NCBI GenBank assembly: GCA_021018995.1
Contig: CM037589.1
Coordinates: 9,873,001-9,937,000 of the forward strand
Length of the DNA: 64,000 nucleotides
Reading direction: 5' to 3'
Origin: Chloranthus sessilifolius
Taxonomy: Eukaryota; Streptophyta; Magnoliopsida; Chloranthales; Chloranthaceae
Made by a program: the position numbers and the translations under genes. The notes under the pieces were generated by a model. That model worked only from the letters and a program-made list of their open reading frames with translations. It ran no database searches and was not told where the DNA came from. Shown in pieces: positions 21,180 to 33,905 of this stretch; the stretch's first letter is position 1, and every line of letters begins with the position of its first letter.

Positions 21180-24100
21180 AATTTGCCACCTTAAATAGTT
21201 TTTTCGAATGGTAATAATGGTCATTATGTCACGCGCCGTAATCTCATCCGTTTTGCTCCACTTCTCATTTAATGTTATGACAATGATAATAAATGATAGA
21301 AGGTCAGACGCTACTTTATACAAAATAGTGTTACGTGTCAACTTAAAAGCGTTACGTATCATATAGAAGGTGTCTCTCATTCCTTGACGGAGTGCTAACG
21401 CTTCATGATAGGCGCGCTAGCATGCCGTAAGAAGTGCTAACGCTTCTTACGGACGTGCTAGTTCTTCTTATGAAAGTGTCATTAATGCTAAATATTCGGA
21501 TAATAAATGGTCTCCCCGAAGGGACGCCTCAAATAGCTATTTTGGATAGTAATGATGGTCATACAAACTATAATATTACACGTGGCTACTCATTTAATGT
21601 TCTAACAACGGTAATAAATTATATAAGGTCAGACATCACTTCGCACAAAATGGTTCTACGTGTCAACTTAAAGGCTCTACGTGTGTGACCAGCCCAATTT
21701 TTCCCGATTCTACAAAACCTGCACAATATTTTTTTTTTCTTCTTACATCATAAACTCAGGAAAAATTGGACCGTCGGGTCGCACATATCACGATCCGAAT
21801 GCAGAAATTACTTGATATGCCAACAATGATAGAGTCAAAGTAAAAATATAGCAACAAAAAAAAGTTCTATATGTAAAAAGTGAATAAAAAGAAATCCACA
21901 AGAAAACCACCGGTGATGGCCGATTATCACCCAAAATAGTGGCCTACAACAACATACCCACAGAATAAGTCTTAATACAGTAATAAATCCCCGGATATAC
22001 CAAGTCCACAATCCAAAAAAAAATCTCAAAACATTCGTTATATAAATTCAAAATATACCCATGTCCAAACCTCACCTAAGGTAAAATTTTCCAAACTGGA
22101 GATCCCAAGCCTTTCTCCGCAGTTAGATCCTGATCTATACCTGTACCTGTGACGTATAGTCGAGGGACGAGCTACATCCTAGCTTAATAGGGAAAAATAT
22201 TTGAACATGTAAAACTATCTTACTCACACATATTCCATGACATTTAAAAGCATGATTTATCAATGAATTAGCTGAAAAAATAGTTTAAATAACTGAAAAG
22301 ATGCATTGAATATTTCTGTTACTTTACATATGTTCATTTATTCTTAACTTGCTTATATAAAACAATGATTGGCCTGAACACTTAAATCGTAACTTAAATA
22401 TTCCTCGATTTACTATAGAATCGGGCGCCCGATGGAATACCCTCAATCGTCGTCTAATCAGACAGTTTTTATATCTTTTTTCATTCAATTAATACTACCC
22501 AGGTCCCTTTCTCATAGGCAACAAGGTTTCAAGTCTTATACATACATCTTTGAGATGTCCAACTAGTGTACGGATTGGCCGCCGTATCGGTTACGAATAT
22601 TCTGTCGAGTCAGTCATGGGTATCCCGCCACGTCAGTGGGATATTCTGTTCAAACCTTAAATATCAAAAGTATTAAAAGTGCACTATATATAGTTATTCA
22701 CCGTGTGATTGTGCTAATTATAGTATATTAGGTCTGATCAATTCTCATTTACTTTATATTTTTCATACATCCCTGGGATGTAACTGGCTCAATGCATCAT
22801 ACAGATGCTCATATAACATTCACATCCCCTGGGGACGTCACATACTCATTTGTAACCCATTTCATTACTTAGTGTTCGCACCCACACACACTTAAGATTC
22901 ACATTTTTAAGGTATAACTACTCATTTATATATCACTACATACATGATTTCGTAATCAATGGTACATGTTCAGAGTATTCCCTACCTCATACACGGAGCC
23001 GTTCAAAGCGATACCATTGTCCTTATCGACGGCATCCCGCCCTTAATCTACATAACAAACACACCATAATGCATCAAGGCTTAACTCTACTCACTAGAAA
23101 TCTAGACTTATTTAAGTGTTTCTTAAAAACGGGGAATAAATGAGCAAGTTCATCCTAATATAGAGTTTGATGCAATATTCACCTAAATTTTAACCTTTAA
23201 ATCTTTAGATTCACGGAATGGTTAAATCACAAAAGTTGTAGAGTTAGTTGTCCTCTTTCCAATGCCGCAAGAATTGTGTCAATCGGAGTTCGGAGTAAAA
23301 CGTTACGATCGAAATACTGAAACAGGTTCTGCACTTGCGCGAGCGAGTTTCCAAGCTCGCTCGAGCGAGCCTCAGGAGAGCGACTGTGCGCGATTTGCAC
23401 GTTTTAGACTTTTAAAAACTCATTTTTCATCAAAACTCAATCTTTTTGGTCATAATCTTTTGCACACATCTAAGCAACCTATTTTTAGTTTAATACATAG
23501 AAGAATTGCGTCAATTACCTCTTTAAATCGGGTGCAAGACGTTTCCGACAATCGGATCTAAGAATCGGCTTCCACGCTTCAAAATTGCCCGATTTATTGA
23601 AATCCTTTGATTCCTTCGATCGTAGTGGCAAAGATCAACCTCCTCGTCGTATCCAATAATTACAGCGGTTCTCCAAAGTGAAATAGAGCGATCTAGGGCG
23701 AGATCCACAAAGTTTGGGGTTTCAACTTCACCAAGAACAAAAGAGGGTTTGGGGAAATCTCTTCCTTTCACAATATCTCTCTTTGGCCAATGATCTCCAA
23801 GAAGAAGAAAAAATAATGTGGAAGCTCCACCAAAATGCAAGGGGTTGACTCCTTTTTCTCTCAAACTCTTCTCTTTCTCCTTTTTGTTTTCTCTTCTCTT
23901 TTGCAACGAGTGAAACTTTCAAAGGAAGTTTCACTTAAATATTTAGGCCTTGGTTCGGTGTGGGGCGCACACGCGTAAAAGAACGTATAAGTTCTTACCC
24001 TAATGGCTCAGATTCGATGTTAAATGCACACAATAAACATGTGTATAAGCTTTCATTCAACGGTTCTAAGTGAGATCTAATCCACTTAACTTTTGAGACC

Positions 24101-25260
24101 GTCTTAGGTGTTAAGCCGATACACCGTGGTTCGGTGCACAGGCCTCCTATCAAAGGTCAAAACACAAGGTTTAGCCTCACTATTCAAACAAAATTTCATT
24201 CTTATAAGTTATTTATCCTAAAATTCAAAGCGGCATCGTGCGATCTGCCGAACACGCACACTTAATTGGGTGTCACGTGACAAGTTGGGTTATCGGGTTC
24301 GGGTTCGTGTGCAACATGCACAATCACGCATATACTCAACATAGGGTACGGGTTAGGCTTTAACGTGTTTGGCGTGAAACTCCAACCATCATAAGTGGGG
24401 TTTGAGGCCATGTTAGTTAGGTCAAATGTTTGGCTTAGGTCAAATCAGCCAAAAGCGTGCAATTCGTCAAAGGTCATCGATTCAATATTTTCAAAAATTT
24501 CGGGTTGTTACAACGTGTCCTATGAAAGGTGCCTTCCATTCCTTAACAGAGCACTAACGGTTCATGATAGTTGCGCTAACACACCGCCAAGAAAGTGATT
24601 GTACGAAGCGCTAGCTCTTCTTATAGAAGCATCATTAATGCTAGACATTCGGACAATAAATGGTCTCCCCGAAGGGGCGCCTTAAATAGTAATTTCGAAT
24701 GGTAATAATAGTCATTGCAAACCACAATGTCACGCGCCGCTTCTCATTTAATATTCTGACAACGGTAATAAATGATATAAGCTCAAACATCGCTTCGCAC
24801 AAAAAAGTGTTTTTCGAATGATAAGGATAGTCATTGCAAACCACGATGTCACACCCCGCTTCTCCTTTAATATTCTGACAACAGTAATAAATGATATAAG
24901 GTTAGACGTCGCTTTGCACAAAAAAGTGTTAGGTGATAAAAAAAAAGGTGATACATGTCATTTTGTAGGCATTGTCCATTCCTTGATGGAGGACAACCGC
25001 TTCATGAAAGGGGCATTAGCGCCCCATATATGAAGTGACTGCGCTTCCTATATAGAAGCGTAAGCGCTTCGTAAATGAAACAGACAATAAAATGATTTAA
25101 ATTGAGGTAATAACAATCGTTTCAAATATAATGATGGTCATATCAATCCCAGATGTCAGGAAAGTATCCCCTGCGCTTCGCATCGCTTTGTCTTTCTAAT
25201 TATGTCAATGGTAACTATGGTTAAAGCGGGGTTAAATGAGGAAAAAGGTTGGGATGCTGC
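21180..25260. repeat. Tandem array of ~320-bp units split by a solo LTR
   Basis: The landmark (c)cttaaatag..ttcgaatggtaataatggtca occurs at 21189, 21527, 24680 and, in shortened form, about 24807 and 25107. After subtracting the 2.83-kb LTR insertion the spacing is about 338, 319, 117 (partial unit) and 300 bp. Each unit also carries attcgga(t/c)aataaatggtc, a (t/a)gctaacgcttc segment and a ttctgacaacggtaataaat segment. The array starts right after the FAR1-like pseudogene and shares its tgaagcg motif. Confidence 0.7.
21684..24512. mobile_element. Solo LTR of Del/Tekay chromovirus type (2829 bp)
   Basis: It begins TGTGACCAGCCCAATTTTT and ends with the inverse of TGTAACAACCCGAAATTTTT, the long inverted termini typical of Del/Tekay Ty3-gypsy LTRs. 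The 5-bp target duplication ACGTG is perfect (21679-21683 and 24513-24517) and lies inside a tandem-array unit. No gag-pol is present, so it is a product of LTR-LTR recombination. The reading frame at 23523-23906 (minus) is probably a chance ORF within the LTR. Confidence 0.8.
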
Positions 25261-25502
25261 GTTATCCAAAAAGGCACTACGTGTCGAGCTCCTATCAATA
25301 GGCGCATATCACCGACTCTCTGTATATATTTGGAAAGTAAGGGGGTTATCATAAAACAAAAGCAAAAAATAATAAGCCAAACAAAACAAGAGGTAAAAAT
25401 TGAGCTTCGTCATTGCCATCAGACAACTAGATTCAAGTTTTGTCGGAAATAAAAGACAAAAGGAATAAAATTAAATTATCCTAAATTTAGGTAGTTCTAA
25501 AA

Positions 25503-26153
25503 AATCTCCCACTTGAACCATACATTAACTTTAATACCATTTTTTATTATTAAACAAAGTAAAAAAGAAAACAAGGAAAACATCATGATTGACTTAGTTT
25601 AAAAACGGATGTCCATCCTTTAAAGTTTTATAAAAAAAATATTGACTTTCGAAACTTTGACGTAATGTACATTCTCCCAAGTTCAGTAATAATTTTAATG
25701 TCGGATCATAAAATGTCGATAATGTATCATTCCTTCAAATATCATTATGACAGTTCCATAATCAAGACACTAATATCATTAATAAACTTGAGAGCTTGTT
25801 GTGGTTTTAGTGATACCAGAAAATATACACTTTAATGTAACTTTTTGTGTATACCTCATCATTCGTCCTGCTTCATACCCTAAGGTATGTTGTCCTAATA
25901 TATTACGACATGCGTCATGTGAAAATCATCACCCACCTATCAGGACAAAACCTACATAAATCGTGGTGCCTAATCACGACAACTCAAGCAACCTTATTTG
26001 AGCACTTATGCTCCTAGGTAATAACATTGCATATACACAAATAATAATAATAATAATAATACCAAAATAAATGCATCAATTAAATAAAATATAATGTTTG
26101 CAATAAAAGTATCATAAAAGAAAATAATACTTTGTGGAAGCAGAAACTCTCAC
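25503..26153 (-). mobile_element. 3' non-coding region of the degenerate minus-strand copia
   Basis: It lies downstream of RNase H on the minus strand. It contains the tgattaggcaccacg block shared with 13717 and ends at a polypurine tract AAGTGGGAGA (about 25505-25514). The LTR start that should follow is not recognisable (TTTTTTAGAA where TGTTAGAA is usual). Untypically long (650 bp) for a copia 3' region. Confidence 0.45.
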
Positions 26154-27660
26154 TCAAATAGTGTACTCGAGTGTCTCTAACACTCCCATCCAGATCACAT
26201 GCGCCTTAAAAACTTTTGAAGCTATGGTAAGAGGATCTGCAATCATCTCTTCAGTTGGAAAATAAGAAATTTTAATAATTCTTTTATCCACTTTCTCACG
26301 AACCATAAGATATTTAATTTCAATGTATCGACTATTCTTGGTAATCCTCCCACTCTTGATAAAATTTGTAGCAGCCTTATTGTCACAATAAATTACAATA
26401 GGTCTATCAATATAATCCACAACCTTTAGTTCTCCAATGAAGCTTTTCAACCACATAGCATGACGAGTAGCCACGTGGCATCCGACAAACTCTGCAAACA
26501 TGGTGGAATTTATAGTTATGCTTTATTTTGAGCTCTTCTAAGATACAACTCCATGAGCAAGGTTGAAGATGAAACCCGAGATAGACTTTCGAGTTTCCAA
26601 GCACCCAATATAGTTAGAATCTGTGTATCCAAAAATGGCAAGCTCACTCGACCTTTTATAAACTAACATAAAATCCTTAGTTCTTTGCAAATGTCATAAG
26701 ACTTTCTTCATGGCTTTAAAATGAGTAATATCAGGATTTCGTTGAAATTTACTGAATATTTTAACAATAAACGCGATATCTGGTCGTACCCATACCATTA
26801 CATACATTAAGCTTCCAACAGTAGAAACATATTCTGAGACATTTACTTGTGCTTTTTCGATTTTATTTTTTGGACATTGACTTTCACTGAAAATATCGCC
26901 TTTAACAACAAGGGCATCATTAGGCGCATAATTTTTCATATAAAATCTTTTGAGAACTTTATCAATAGAAGCTCTCCGCGACAATCCTAAAAATTCAGTA
27001 CCTCGATCTCTATTGATCTTAATTCCAAGAATATATTGAGCATGTCCCATATCTTTCATATCAAAGCTCTTTGAGAGAAAAATTTTCATATCTTGTAGGA
27101 GATGAATATCACTGCTAGCAAAAAGTATATCATCAACGTAAAGAACGAGAATGATGAAACACCCTTTAACTCTTTTGGTATAAATGCATTGGTCCATAAT
27201 GTTTTCTTTGAAGCCAAATTGAGTCACAATTTTATCAAATTTTAAATATCGTTGTCATGAAGTCTGCTTCAATCCGTAAATGGATCTCTTCAATCTGCAA
27301 ACAAGATTCTCTCGTCCATATGTAATAAAACCCTCTGGCCGAGACTTATAAATTTTCTCTTCTAAATCACCATTTAAGAATGTCGTTTTAATGTCCATTT
27401 GGTGCAACTCGAGATCATAGTGGGCAATGATCGCAAGTTGATCTGTAGTGAATCTTTTGATGATACTGGAGAGAAAGTTTCATTAAAATCAATGTCAGGT
27501 CTCTGTGTAAACCCCTTGACAACGAGTCTTGCCTTATACTTTTCAATATTTCCATCTGAGTCTCTTTTAGTTTTGAAAGCTAATATGTATTTAATTTCCT
27601 TATGACTATCAAGAAGAGCAGAGAGTTCCCAAACATGATTCTTCCCCATAGATTGCACTC
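26154..27660 (-). pseudogene. copia RT and RNase H pseudogene
   Basis: RNase H sequence (26154-26604) contains VIYCDNKAATNFIKS and a SRYIEIKYL..REKV block. RT sequence (26694-27658) has the catalytic LYVDDILFASSD box, KDMGHAQYILGIKI and RARLVVKGF-type (KARLVVKGFTQRPDIDFNE) motifs. The frame breaks around 27230-27370 and between 26604 and 26694. The copia type differs from the 32-37 kb element. Confidence 0.8.
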
Positions 27661-27798
27661 CTCTCTTATAGCCTCCTTCTAGTATTGAGATTTGTTGCTC
27701 TTCATAGCTTTGCGAAAGGAAGTAGGGTCATCAAAATCTAGATCAACATCGTCATCCTCTTGCACATAGACTTTATAATCAGATGAAGTGATAGATCT

Positions 27799-28860
27799 TC
27801 ACTCTCTAGAGGATCTCCTTAAAGTAATTGGTTGTTCTTCAGGAGTAGATGGATCCAAAGTGGGTGCACTTGATGTCCCTAGGTCACGAAGAACGGATAC
27901 GGGTATGGGGTTTTCTTCGGGTTCAATAATGGGAGGAGGAATAGGAGCCATAAAAATAGTAGGTAAAGAAGGTCCAACTGGAATAGGTAGAATAATATTA
28001 CAGTCTTCTTGGAAGACAATGCTTCTCCGCTTTTGACTCCCACTAAAAATACTGTCTTTAAGAAATTTTGCATTAAAAATCTCCACAATCTCTAGTAGTC
28101 TTGAAGGGCAATAGAATATATAGGCTCGAATGCGAGCGTCAAGTTCCTTCAACTCAGGATTATAAAGTTTTGTTTCAGCTAAACATCCCCACGCACAGAG
28201 ATGATTCAAACTAGGCTTGTGACTGGTCCAAATCTTGTAAGGGATTTCAGGAGCTATTTTACAAGGTCTATTTATGATATAAATCGTTGTTTTGAGAGTT
28301 TCTCCCTAAAAACTCTTAGGAAGATCTGAAAGACTCATCATACTCCGTATGACATTCTGATAGGTACGATTTCTCCTTTCAGGGACACCATTTTATTGTA
28401 GTGTACTTGGAACAGTGTATTGAAGAATTATCCCCTGTTCCTTTAGGTATTTGAAAAAGGGTCTGTGATTTACATTGTCTTTATTCATTTTCCCATAATA
28501 TTCACCTCCACGATCTGATCTAAGACTCTTTATCTTTTTATCTAACTGTTTCTGTATTTATGTTTGAAAGATTTTGAATATGTCGAGTGCTTCGGATTTG
28601 TGATGAATTAGATACACATACGCATATCAAGAGAAATTATCTATAAAGCTAATAAAGTAACGTTGCCTACCATGTGAAAAAGTAGGGAAAGGGCCACAAA
28701 TGTCATTATAAATGAGATGCAGTAACTTAGATGATCTTGAAGCTTCAAAATTATATTGTTTTATCATTTTTGCTTTAATACATTGAACACAGGTTTCAAA
28801 ATCACTAAAATTGAGAGGTATATGAATTTATTTTTTTACCATAGTCTCTAGTCTTTTCCT
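27799..28860 (-). pseudogene. copia integrase pseudogene
   Basis: The ORF 27799-28209 starts in the integrase C-terminal region (LCAWGCLAETKLYNPE) and runs into a proline-rich linker with PIPVGPSLP and a LRRSSR motif before the RT. Upstream (28210-28860), short frames carry integrase core fragments, including the inverse of the ctccacgatctgatctaaga block that encodes the usual S-D-x-G-G-E. Multiple stops. Confidence 0.65.
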
Positions 28861-29408
28861 TGATGCATGACCTAACTGTCTATGCCAAAGCATGAAAGAA
28901 TTTTTTACCAAAAGCGAACGCTTGGACCCAAATGAGGTGGAAGAAACATATACTAATGAAGAAGTAGAATCAATATCAAAATATAGCTGAAATAACCCGT
29001 CTATCAATAAATCATGTCCTACTAAAATAGAATGCAGAGTAACAGATAAATCACCGACAGAAAAGGCGAAACAATATCCATGACTAAGTAATCTAGATAT
29101 GGAGATAAGGTTTCGTCGGAATGAAGGAATAAAATAAGCATCCTACAGTATCAAAATATGTCCAGAGTCTAAAACAAGGCGGTGAGTCCCAAGAGCCTCA
29201 ACTTTAACTGCTTGTTCATTTCTGAGGAAAAGTCTCTCATCCGGTCTTGGACTTTTCCTACTTATTAGCCCCTACAAAGTATGAGAAACGTGCACAGAGG
29301 CACCTGAGTCAACCCACCACGAACCTTCTAAAACATTACTAGATTTGACTCAAAGCAAATATGTGCGAAGTTAATACCTCCTTGTTGTTTCTTCTTCATA
29401 ATATTTTT

Positions 29409-30150
29409 TCATAAGTAGTAATCTTTCTTGATATGACCTTTCTTCTTAAAGAAGTGGCAGCCATCATCATCGTTGACCTTAACTATTTTTAGCTTAAAAA
29501 TTTTCTTATTTCCCTTATGGTTACAGTAGTTATGATTCCGACCCTTCTTGAAATTCTTCTTGAGAGTTAGCTTATAAGCTGGATTATAGGAAGGATTGTG
29601 GCCAAAATTAGCAGATTCGACTTTATTTTTACAGAGCCTCTCTTCTTCTATCATGCACATTGACATCAATTGATTCAAATCCTATTTGTCCTTCTGAGCG
29701 TTGTAATTTACTTTAAAAGTATCAAATTTCTTAGGAAGGAAAGCAACAGCTAAATACACTACGACATCTTTTTCGATTGTAATTTCTTGCTCTTTAAGTT
29801 TCATAGCCAACATTGATATTTTAATAATAAATTCTCGCACACTCCCATTGCCATCATATCGCATATTGACAAATTACACCAAATAATTATAAGGATTTTA
29901 CTGTTCCAACGAACTGGTCCTGGATGATCTTCAATAATTCTTTGGCAGTTTCTATAGTTTTAATATCACCTCTAATGGGTTCAGTAATCGAAGCGCATAT
30001 GATCATCATTGCCATATGATTTTCCTTATCCCATCAAGCGTATTGGGCTTCTGTGAGAATAAAGTTATAGTCCATATATCCAAGGGTCAAATCAAGACCC
30101 ATCCGCTAGGTGTTATAATTGGTGTCATTAAGTTTTTCAACACTGGCCAT
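29409..30150 (-). pseudogene. copia gag pseudogene
   Basis: The probable start is ATG at 30148-30150 (MASVEKLNDTNYNT, then an in-frame stop). The following sequence has the gag core pattern with W-to-stop changes and a frameshift near 29880. The knuckle at the C-terminus reads C-H-F-F-K-K-K-G-H-I-K-K-D-Y, so the second and last cysteines are lost. Not functional. Confidence 0.65.
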
Positions 30151-30179
30151 ATGTTGGTGTAAGACTGATCCATCTATAG

Positions 30180-31375
30180 CTTATATGAAAAAGAATGACT
30201 ATTAACACATTGTTCAATTAGAACTTTATAAAATAAAATTCATACCTGGAGTCGAGGTTGAATTAATCAGAGTGTAAACTAGTATGTGCAAAGGAACATT
30301 CACTCTGAGGGACAGGCATTACTTATTGTCTCAGCATTACCTTGGGGCAGAAGCTTTGACTTATAGTAAGTCTCCCTAAGTTGTGTTTAGGAACACACAT
30401 AGACCTAGTCAGATATATTTTTAGTTTGATCGAAGCTGTCCATCAGCTTAGGCCAGAAGTGTCACTCTTCTCTCACTTAGACATACATGACTATTCTAGT
30501 AATTCCATCTATATGAATTTTCTAAATCAGCTTTGGCCAGAAATAGTAGTTCACACAGATGAATGCACATGCAATCTTAATGAAATTGGATTTCAAAATT
30601 TAAGGATAGCGAGTCCTCCATAGGTCGGTCACTTTTGGGCAAACTATACACCTACTTTGGCTACGCATCCCGAAATAATTGTTTTACAGTTCTACCTAAA
30701 CCCCTTTATAGATAGAACTAAAGCTCCTAGGCATTCTATCATGTCAAAGGTTTATATTTTCATTTTAAAAAAATGCCCACATACTAATTTTGATTATATT
30801 TCATTTCATGAGGAAAGTTCATGATAATAGACATTTTATGTGTTCTATTTTTATATATAATGGGTTCATTAACAAGAAAATTGTACATGATTTTACTATG
30901 AACAGTAACATGATAGTATAAGAGTAGCAAGTAGAAAAGTTTCAACAATTCCTATATAATATGAGGAAAAATATGTATAATTGCATAAAATAAATTGAAT
31001 GAACTTTGACTGAAATTTTCAGGTCCAAAACAATCCCTAACGGTCTAAATAAAGAGTTCAACATGTAAAACTTGTCGAGTGGACCAAAAATGATAGGTTA
31101 TGTGTAAATCGGAACTGTATATCTTCAGATATTACGTTCCAAAGATTGAGCCCGAATTAGGCTCGGTGTAGTGGTAAAAACAAATTTATAGGATTAAACT
31201 AATATTTGCAGTCGATAGAAAACATAACACATATCAGGCTGTAATTAGGTTATAAGAGATTTGGGAAGCACAATGCTTTAGTTCCACATGGGATAGGCAC
31301 CCATTTAAAATAAATAAATAAATTAGTAAGTTGCTTCTCAACTATCTGTCACTTGCTAGCACATATTATATTAAA
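30180..31375. other. Uncertain LTR/leader sequence between two copia pieces
   Basis: The segment 30618-30710 (cataggtcggtcacttttgg and onward) resembles 14765-14850 in the spacer of the large inverted repeat. It may be part of an LTR or leader of the gag-pol at 26154-30150, but no TG..CA ends or direct-repeat partner could be found. No gene seen. Confidence 0.3.
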
Positions 31376-31425
31376 TAATATATATATATATATTTATATA
31401 TATATATATATATAATATGTATATA
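31376..31425. repeat. (TA)n tract
   Basis: Alternating TA runs broken by a short ttta and flanked by two similar copies of ctatctgtcactt..aacacatattatatt (about 31343 and 31442). Confidence 0.85.
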
Positions 31426-31940
31426 TAAAGTTAGTTCCCTGCTATCTGTCACTTGAAAACACATATTATATTGAAGATAATATATTTAAGGGAGTCATTA
31501 CTTACGTATATATAAACGAAGTTGAAGAAAATCTTAACGGAGTAAGTAGTCGCAAAAGCGACGGTCAAACACACCGACCAATGGCCTTCGATGCTAGGAA
31601 CTGTCCGATACCGGTCCGGGGGCCGTTCGATGAGCCAAATAGGCGTACCGGCGACAGTGAGGTGAGACAAAAACCCACCCACCGTCATCTTCTCCGACCT
31701 CTGTCATGCAATTTTTTTTTTAATGTGATTATGCATATGCCCTTTGAGGGCCAAAGAGTGGGTTATGGGAGAGGTTGGATCACCAATTGGCGGCGGGAAA
31801 TCAGGAAACCACCCACCAGAGCCGCCAACGAACTCACCGCATCGGCAAACCAAGCGATTTATTTTTTTTTATTTTTATTTTTCTATTTTTTTATTATTGT
31901 GATTGAAAATAAATCTGCCTTAATCAGCTCTGATACCAAT
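31426..31940 (-). mobile_element. Leader of an LTR retrotransposon
   Basis: On the minus strand it begins with the primer-binding site ATTGGTATCAGAGC (31927-31940). The sequence after it contains a 79-codon ORF (31449-31688), GC-rich, without recognised domain. The gag of the same element was not identified with certainty. Confidence 0.4.
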
Positions 31941-32371
31941 TGATGAATAATATTAATTAAAGCCAACTAATTTCAATCAAAACAATTTAATTCAAGGTTA
32001 GAAGATACCTCGCTGCCGATGAGAATGATTCACAAAAGAATTTCGATTCCGATAAGCCGCTCGCTTAGAACTTGAGGACAATACTACCTCACTTCTATCT
32101 CCCTCTATACGATGGACACGATTACATTGAGTGCAGATGAAGAGGGGACGATGTCCTCTTTTATAGCATGCACTTGAATCCTAACCCATCAAGGATTCAA
32201 AGGGAGAGGTGTATCACTAGAATAACGGAGATTGGCTTACCACAAACCAATCATGCCGAAACTAACTCTTAAAGTCGCATGGAGTAGGATCTCGTTGCCA
32301 ACGAAAACTCTAAATCTTTAGTCAATCAATGTAAAAAGATAAAAATTATTGTGGCTCACAAATACCCAACA
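31941..32371 (-). mobile_element. copia-type LTR, second member of the 18.4-kb family
   Basis: On the minus strand it begins TGTTGGGTATTTGTGAGCC and ends ATTATTCATCA, followed directly by a near-perfect initiator-Met primer-binding site. CCTTGATGGGTTAGGATTC and a TATAAAAG box align with the LTR at 18354-18748. Its 5' edge stands only 2 bp from the LTR of the element at 32374. Confidence 0.7.
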
Positions 32372-32708
32372 TCTAATAAGATTTGAATTTGAAGACTTAA
32401 TTTCCATTAAGGCTTAAAGCCTCTTATAAAGACATGGGTACAAGCACTTTACAAAAGTGTGCCAAATGTGCACACAATGTGGAGATCGTGTGGACACAAT
32501 TATAACTCTCCCACTCACAGTGTGGAGAACGTGGACATAGTTATAACTCACCCAAAATAACCATATGAGAATATGGATAGAATGTTAAACTAATATAGCA
32601 AGAATGTGTATATGCTATTATCCCCCCTCAAGATGAATGGGAGAATTCACCATCATCTTGCTTCGTAGATAGATGAAGCGAGCAGGTGAGAAACTCTTTG
32701 TGAAAATG

Positions 32709-33900
32709 TCAGCAGGCTGATCGGCAGTAGATATCAAGATCATTATTGATCACCTTCTCACGAATAAAGTGATAATCCACCTCAATGTGCTTTGGACATG
32801 CATGGAAGACTGGGTTACTAGCCAGTGAGATAGCAGAGATATTGTCGCTCCAAATGATAGGCTTTGCTGCTGCCGAAATGGAAAGGTCACGAAGAATCAT
32901 TTTCACCCATTGAATCTCAACGGCTATAGATACGAGGGCATGATACTCGGCCTCGGTTGATGAACATGTCACAGTAGGCTACATTTTGGCACTCCAATAG
33001 ACGGGATTGGGTCCCAAAAAAACACAGACTTGTAGTAGAACGACGATCACTAGAATCACCCACCCAATCAGCATCACAAAATCCTTGGAGAATAAGTGGG
33101 CCAGAGGAGAAATAAAGTTTATGATCAAGCGTGCCCTGTAGATAACGAAGTATCCTTTTAAGCTTCTTGAAGTGGCTTTCTTTTGGTGCATGCATTTGTT
33201 GACAAATGGTATTGACTGCAAATGTGATGTCCAGTCGTGTGATAGTAAGATATTACAGGGCACCGGCAAGGCTATGAAACAATGCTGGATCATGAAACAT
33301 GGCATCTGTATGAAACTTGGATTCTTTGTTCACTTGAAGTGGAGACTTGCATGGCTTACATGAATCAAGACATGCACGGTGAATAATATTGCAAGTGTAC
33401 TGTGCTTGAGAGAGCAGGAGCTGAGATCCATCTCTTTGAATTTCTATTTCCAAGAAATAATTCAAGGAAACCAAACATTTCATGTCAAATTGAGCACTAA
33501 GAGTACGTATAAAACCAGATATGAAGGTTGCATCACTTTCAGTGATTAAAATGCCATCCACATAAATTAAAATCACAGTAATCCTCTTTTGTGACTTGTT
33601 GATGAATAGAAAGGTATCAACAATAGAACAAAAGAATCTATTAGTGAGAAGAAAATTAGAGAAACGGTCATACCATGCTCTTGGTGCTTGCTTCAATCCA
33701 TAAAGTGTTTTATTTAACCGACATACATGTTGCAGAAAGTTTGGATCTGCGAAGCCAGGTGGTTGACTCATGTAGATTTCTTCATTACTTTTACCGTGAA
33801 GAAAGGCATTTCGAGCGTCCAATTGTTCAATTTGTCAATTATAATGGAGAGTCAATGATAATTTAATGCGCATAGTAGCATGCTTTGCCACCAGACTACA
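32709..33900 (-). pseudogene. Ale-like RT and RNase H
   Basis: RT (33253-33822) has LDARNAFLHG, LYGLKQAPRAWY and the catalytic box as YVDG, so the second aspartate is lost. RNase H (32709-33195) has DADWVGD, STEAEYHAL and SDNISAISLASNP. Frame changes occur at about 33195-33253 and 32917-32972. Not active. Confidence 0.8.
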
Positions 33901-33905
33901 AGTTT

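Noticed and set aside
23523-23906. 127-codon minus-strand ORF with a KR-rich start
   Set aside because: It lies wholly inside the solo LTR 21684-24512, has no recognised domain, and is best explained as chance within an LTR.
31449-31688. 79-codon minus-strand ORF in a leader
   Set aside because: No domain, and it starts after a primer-binding site; gag was expected but no gag pattern is present. Kept only as part of the leader entry.
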